A stretch of 64,000 bases of DNA from Micromonospora chaiyaphumensis. Its GTDB lineage: Bacteria > Actinomycetota > Actinomycetes > Mycobacteriales > Micromonosporaceae. The notes beneath the pieces are model-generated. The model saw only the letters and a program-made list of their open reading frames with translations, did not search any database and had not been told where the DNA came from. A program made the position numbers and the translations under genes. The stretch lies in assembly GCF_900091435.1 (NCBI RefSeq), contig NZ_FMCS01000018.1, positions 1 to 64,000 on the forward strand, written 5' to 3'. Each line of letters opens with the position of its first letter. Within the stretch, counting starts at the first letter, position 1. Shown here in pieces: positions 62,262-64,000 of this stretch.

Positions 62262-63053
62262 TCAGCGGGCGATGTGCTCCGGGAACCGGCAGATCTGCGC
62301 GAATTCCTCGGCGTCCAGGCTCGCGCCCCCGACCAGGGCCCCGTCCACGTCCGGCTGGCCCATGATCGCGGCCACGTTCGACGACTTCACCGACCCGCCG
62401 TAGAGGATCCGGACCTGGTCGGCGGTGTCCTGGCCGAAGGTCTCCGCGAGGCGCTTGCGGACCTCGCCGCAGACCTCCTGGGCGTCCTCCGGGGTCGCCG
62501 TCTTGCCGGTGCCGATCGCCCAGACCGGCTCGTACGCCACGACGACCTTGGTGACCTGCTCCGCGGTGAGCCCCCGCAGCGCGCCGTCGAGCTGGTCGCA
62601 GCAGTGCGGCACGTGCTTGAGCTGCTCGCGGATCTCCAGCCCCTCGCCGATGCAGAGGATCGGGGTGAGCCCGTTCGCCAGCGCGGCGGCCACCTTGGCG
62701 TTGACCAGGGCGTCGTCCTCGTGGTGGTACTGCCGCCGCTCGGAGTGGCCGACCACCACGTAGGTGCAGCCGAGCTTGGCGAGCATCGGCCCGGCGATGT
62801 CCCCGGTGTACGCACCCGACTGGTACGGCGACAGGTCCTGCGCGCCGTAGCCGATCAGCAGCTTGTCGCCGTCGACCGCGGTCTGCACGGTGCGCAGGTC
62901 GGTGAACGGCGGCAGGACCACCGTCTCGACCTCGGTGAGCTGCTTCTCGTTGAGGCTCGCGGCCAGCTTCTGCACCAGCAGGTTGGCCTCGAGGTGGTTC
63001 AGGTTCATCTTCCAGTTGCCGGCCATCAGCGGCCGGCGGGGGGTGCTCGCCAT
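62262..63053 (-). CDS. tpiA: Triosephosphate isomerase
   Basis: The 263-residue TIM barrel has GNWKMNLNHLEA (with the substrate-binding Lys), the catalytic His in YVVVGHSERRQYH and the catalytic Glu in VVVAYEPVWAIGTGK. It interconverts dihydroxyacetone phosphate and glyceraldehyde-3-P. The ATG follows the pgk stop directly (TGAATG). Confidence 0.96.
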   Translation of the reverse strand: MASTPRRPLMAGNWKMNLNHLEANLLVQKLAASLNEKQLTEVETVVLPPFTDLRTVQTAVDGDKLLIGYGAQDLSPYQSGAYTGDIAGPMLAKLGCTYVVVGHSERRQYHHEDDALVNAKVAAALANGLTPILCIGEGLEIREQLKHVPHCCDQLDGALRGLTAEQVTKVVVAYEPVWAIGTGKTATPEDAQEVCGEVRKRLAETFGQDTADQVRILYGGSVKSSNVAAIMGQPDVDGALVGGASLDAEEFAQICRFPEHIAR

Positions 63054-64000
63054 TCAGCTCTCCAGGGCCGCGATGCCGGGGAGGGTCTTGCCCTCGAGGT
63101 ATTCCAGGGAGGCGCCGCCACCGGTGGAGATGTGGCCGAACGAGGACTCGTCCAAGCCGAGCGCCCGCACCGCCGCGGCCGAGTCGCCGCCGCCGACCAC
63201 GCTGAACGCGTCGGTCTTGGTGATCGCCTCGGCGACGCCCCGGGTGCCGTTGGCGAAGGCCGCCATCTCGAACACGCCCATCGGGCCGTTCCAGAAGATC
63301 GTCTTCGCCTGGGACAGCGCGGCGGCGAAACCGGCCACGGTCTCCGGGCCGATGTCCAGCCCGAGCCGGTGGCTCGGGATGCCGTCGGCGGGCACCGTGT
63401 CGTGGGTGGCGTCGGGCGCGAACGCGTCCGCGGCCACCACGTCGACCGGGAGCATGATCTTGCCGCCGGAGCGCTCCAGCAGGTTGCGGCAGGTCTCGAC
63501 CATCTCCTCCTCCAGCAGCGAGGTGCCCACCTCGTGGCCCTGGGCCTTGAGGAAGGTGAAGCACATCCCGCCGCCGATGAGCAGCCGGTCGACCGTGGGC
63601 AGCAGCGCCTCGATCACGGCCAGCTTGTCGGAGACCTTGGAGCCGCCCAGCACCACCACGTACGGCCGCTCCGGGTCGCCGGTGAGCTTGCTGAGCACCT
63701 CCACCTCGCGCAGCACGAGGCGGCCGGCGACGTGCGGCAGCCGGGCCGGCACGTCGTAGACGCTGGCGTGCTTGCGGTGCACCGCGCCGAAGGCGTCGTC
63801 GACGTACGCCTCGCCGAAGGCGGCGAGCTGGTCGGCGAACGCGCCCCGCTCGGCGTCGTCCTTGCTGGTCTCACCCTTGTTGAAGCGCAGGTTCTCCAGC
63901 AGGGCCACCTGGCCGTCGGCCAGGCCCTCCACGGTGGACCGGGCCGAGTCGCCGACGGTGTCCTCGGCGAAGTGCACCGGCGCGCCGAGCAGCTCGCCGA
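63054..64000 (-). CDS. pgk: Phosphoglycerate kinase, C-terminal part
   Basis: The gene runs off the right edge, so its start is not visible. The visible part contains LLENLRFNKGETSKDD, the ATP-domain VLGGSKVSDKLAVIEALL, GPMGVFEMAAFANGT and GGGDSAAAVRAL, with a C-terminal GGGASLEYLEGKTLPG. It makes ATP in lower glycolysis. tpiA and secG follow in the same operon. Confidence 0.95.
   Translation of the reverse strand, partial: GELLGAPVHFAEDTVGDSARSTVEGLADGQVALLENLRFNKGETSKDDAERGAFADQLAAFGEAYVDDAFGAVHRKHASVYDVPARLPHVAGRLVLREVEVLSKLTGDPERPYVVVLGGSKVSDKLAVIEALLPTVDRLLIGGGMCFTFLKAQGHEVGTSLLEEEMVETCRNLLERSGGKIMLPVDVVAADAFAPDATHDTVPADGIPSHRLGLDIGPETVAGFAAALSQAKTIFWNGPMGVFEMAAFANGTRGVAEAITKTDAFSVVGGGDSAAAVRALGLDESSFGHISTGGGASLEYLEGKTLPGIAALES

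Overview
The window is very GC-rich actinobacterial chromosome. It most resembles Micromonospora or another Micromonosporaceae genus. The evidence is the codon use (G or C in nearly every third position, many GTG and some TTG starts), RbpA, OpcA, an actinobacterial SufR-led suf operon, AcnR, a conservon, XRE-DUF5753/DUF397 and DUF2630 genes, and a Micromonospora-style intergenic palindrome. This taxonomic call is inference. I saw no rRNA, tRNA, CRISPR array, phage module or insertion sequence. Most of the window is stable chromosomal backbone with accessory patches.

Layout. 0-5.8 kb: the tail of a C39-like peptidase gene, a DedA membrane protein, a decayed VOC (glyoxalase-fold) gene remnant, aconitase (acnA) behind a candidate AcnR operator, a large palindrome, and an XRE-DUF5753/DUF397 pair. 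5.9-15.6 kb (minus strand): a fructosamine-kinase-like protein, DUF6086 and SRPBCC proteins, a complete conservon cvnABCD, and directly upstream of it a three-gene diterpene operon (P450, class I terpene synthase, class II cyclase with a DxDTT motif). 16-19 kb: DUF2630, RIO kinase, HAD and nitrilase genes. 19.1-23.4 kb (plus strand): the aconitase repressor acnR, then a tightly coupled operon of a TIGR04222 membrane protein with a five-Cys periodic tail, a DUF692/MNIO enzyme and an SCO6045-like partner, followed by an SDR and a Mug-type glycosylase. 23.4-32.4 kb: a methionine aminopeptidase divergent from a small XRE regulator, a MerR/ABC-2 export operon, a heterodimer-type ABC exporter subunit, an enoyl-CoA hydratase, a small HTH protein, a decayed CadD gene, and an ABC-F protein with a possible attenuator.

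32.6-40.3 kb: a membrane zinc peptidase, secreted RCC1-repeat and metzincin proteins, a Vms1-like ribosome-rescue release factor, and a LysE exporter. 40.5-47.2 kb: the whole suf iron-sulfur assembly operon (sufR-B-D-Rieske-C-S-U-T, minus strand). 47.3-52.6 kb: heme A synthase and heme O synthase (ctaA, ctaB) flanking a beta-helix protein and an ATP-grasp pair. 52.9-61.4 kb: the pentose phosphate operon tkt-tal-pgi-zwf-opcA-pgl. 61.4-64 kb: rbpA, secG, tpiA and pgk on the opposite strand.

How it fits together. The housekeeping part links Fe-S assembly, heme A for cytochrome oxidase, NADPH supply by the pentose phosphate route, lower glycolysis and aconitase, itself an Fe-S enzyme. AcnR lies 18 kb from acnA, but the two promoters share a near-identical 20-bp palindrome, which predicts co-control. 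The two most likely sources of new biology are the Cys-tail/MNIO operon at 19.8-22.0 kb, a candidate peptide-modification system, and the diterpene operon abutting a conservon at 7.8-15.6 kb. Two short remnants (VOC, CadD) each keep the start and stop regions of a gene but have lost the middle.
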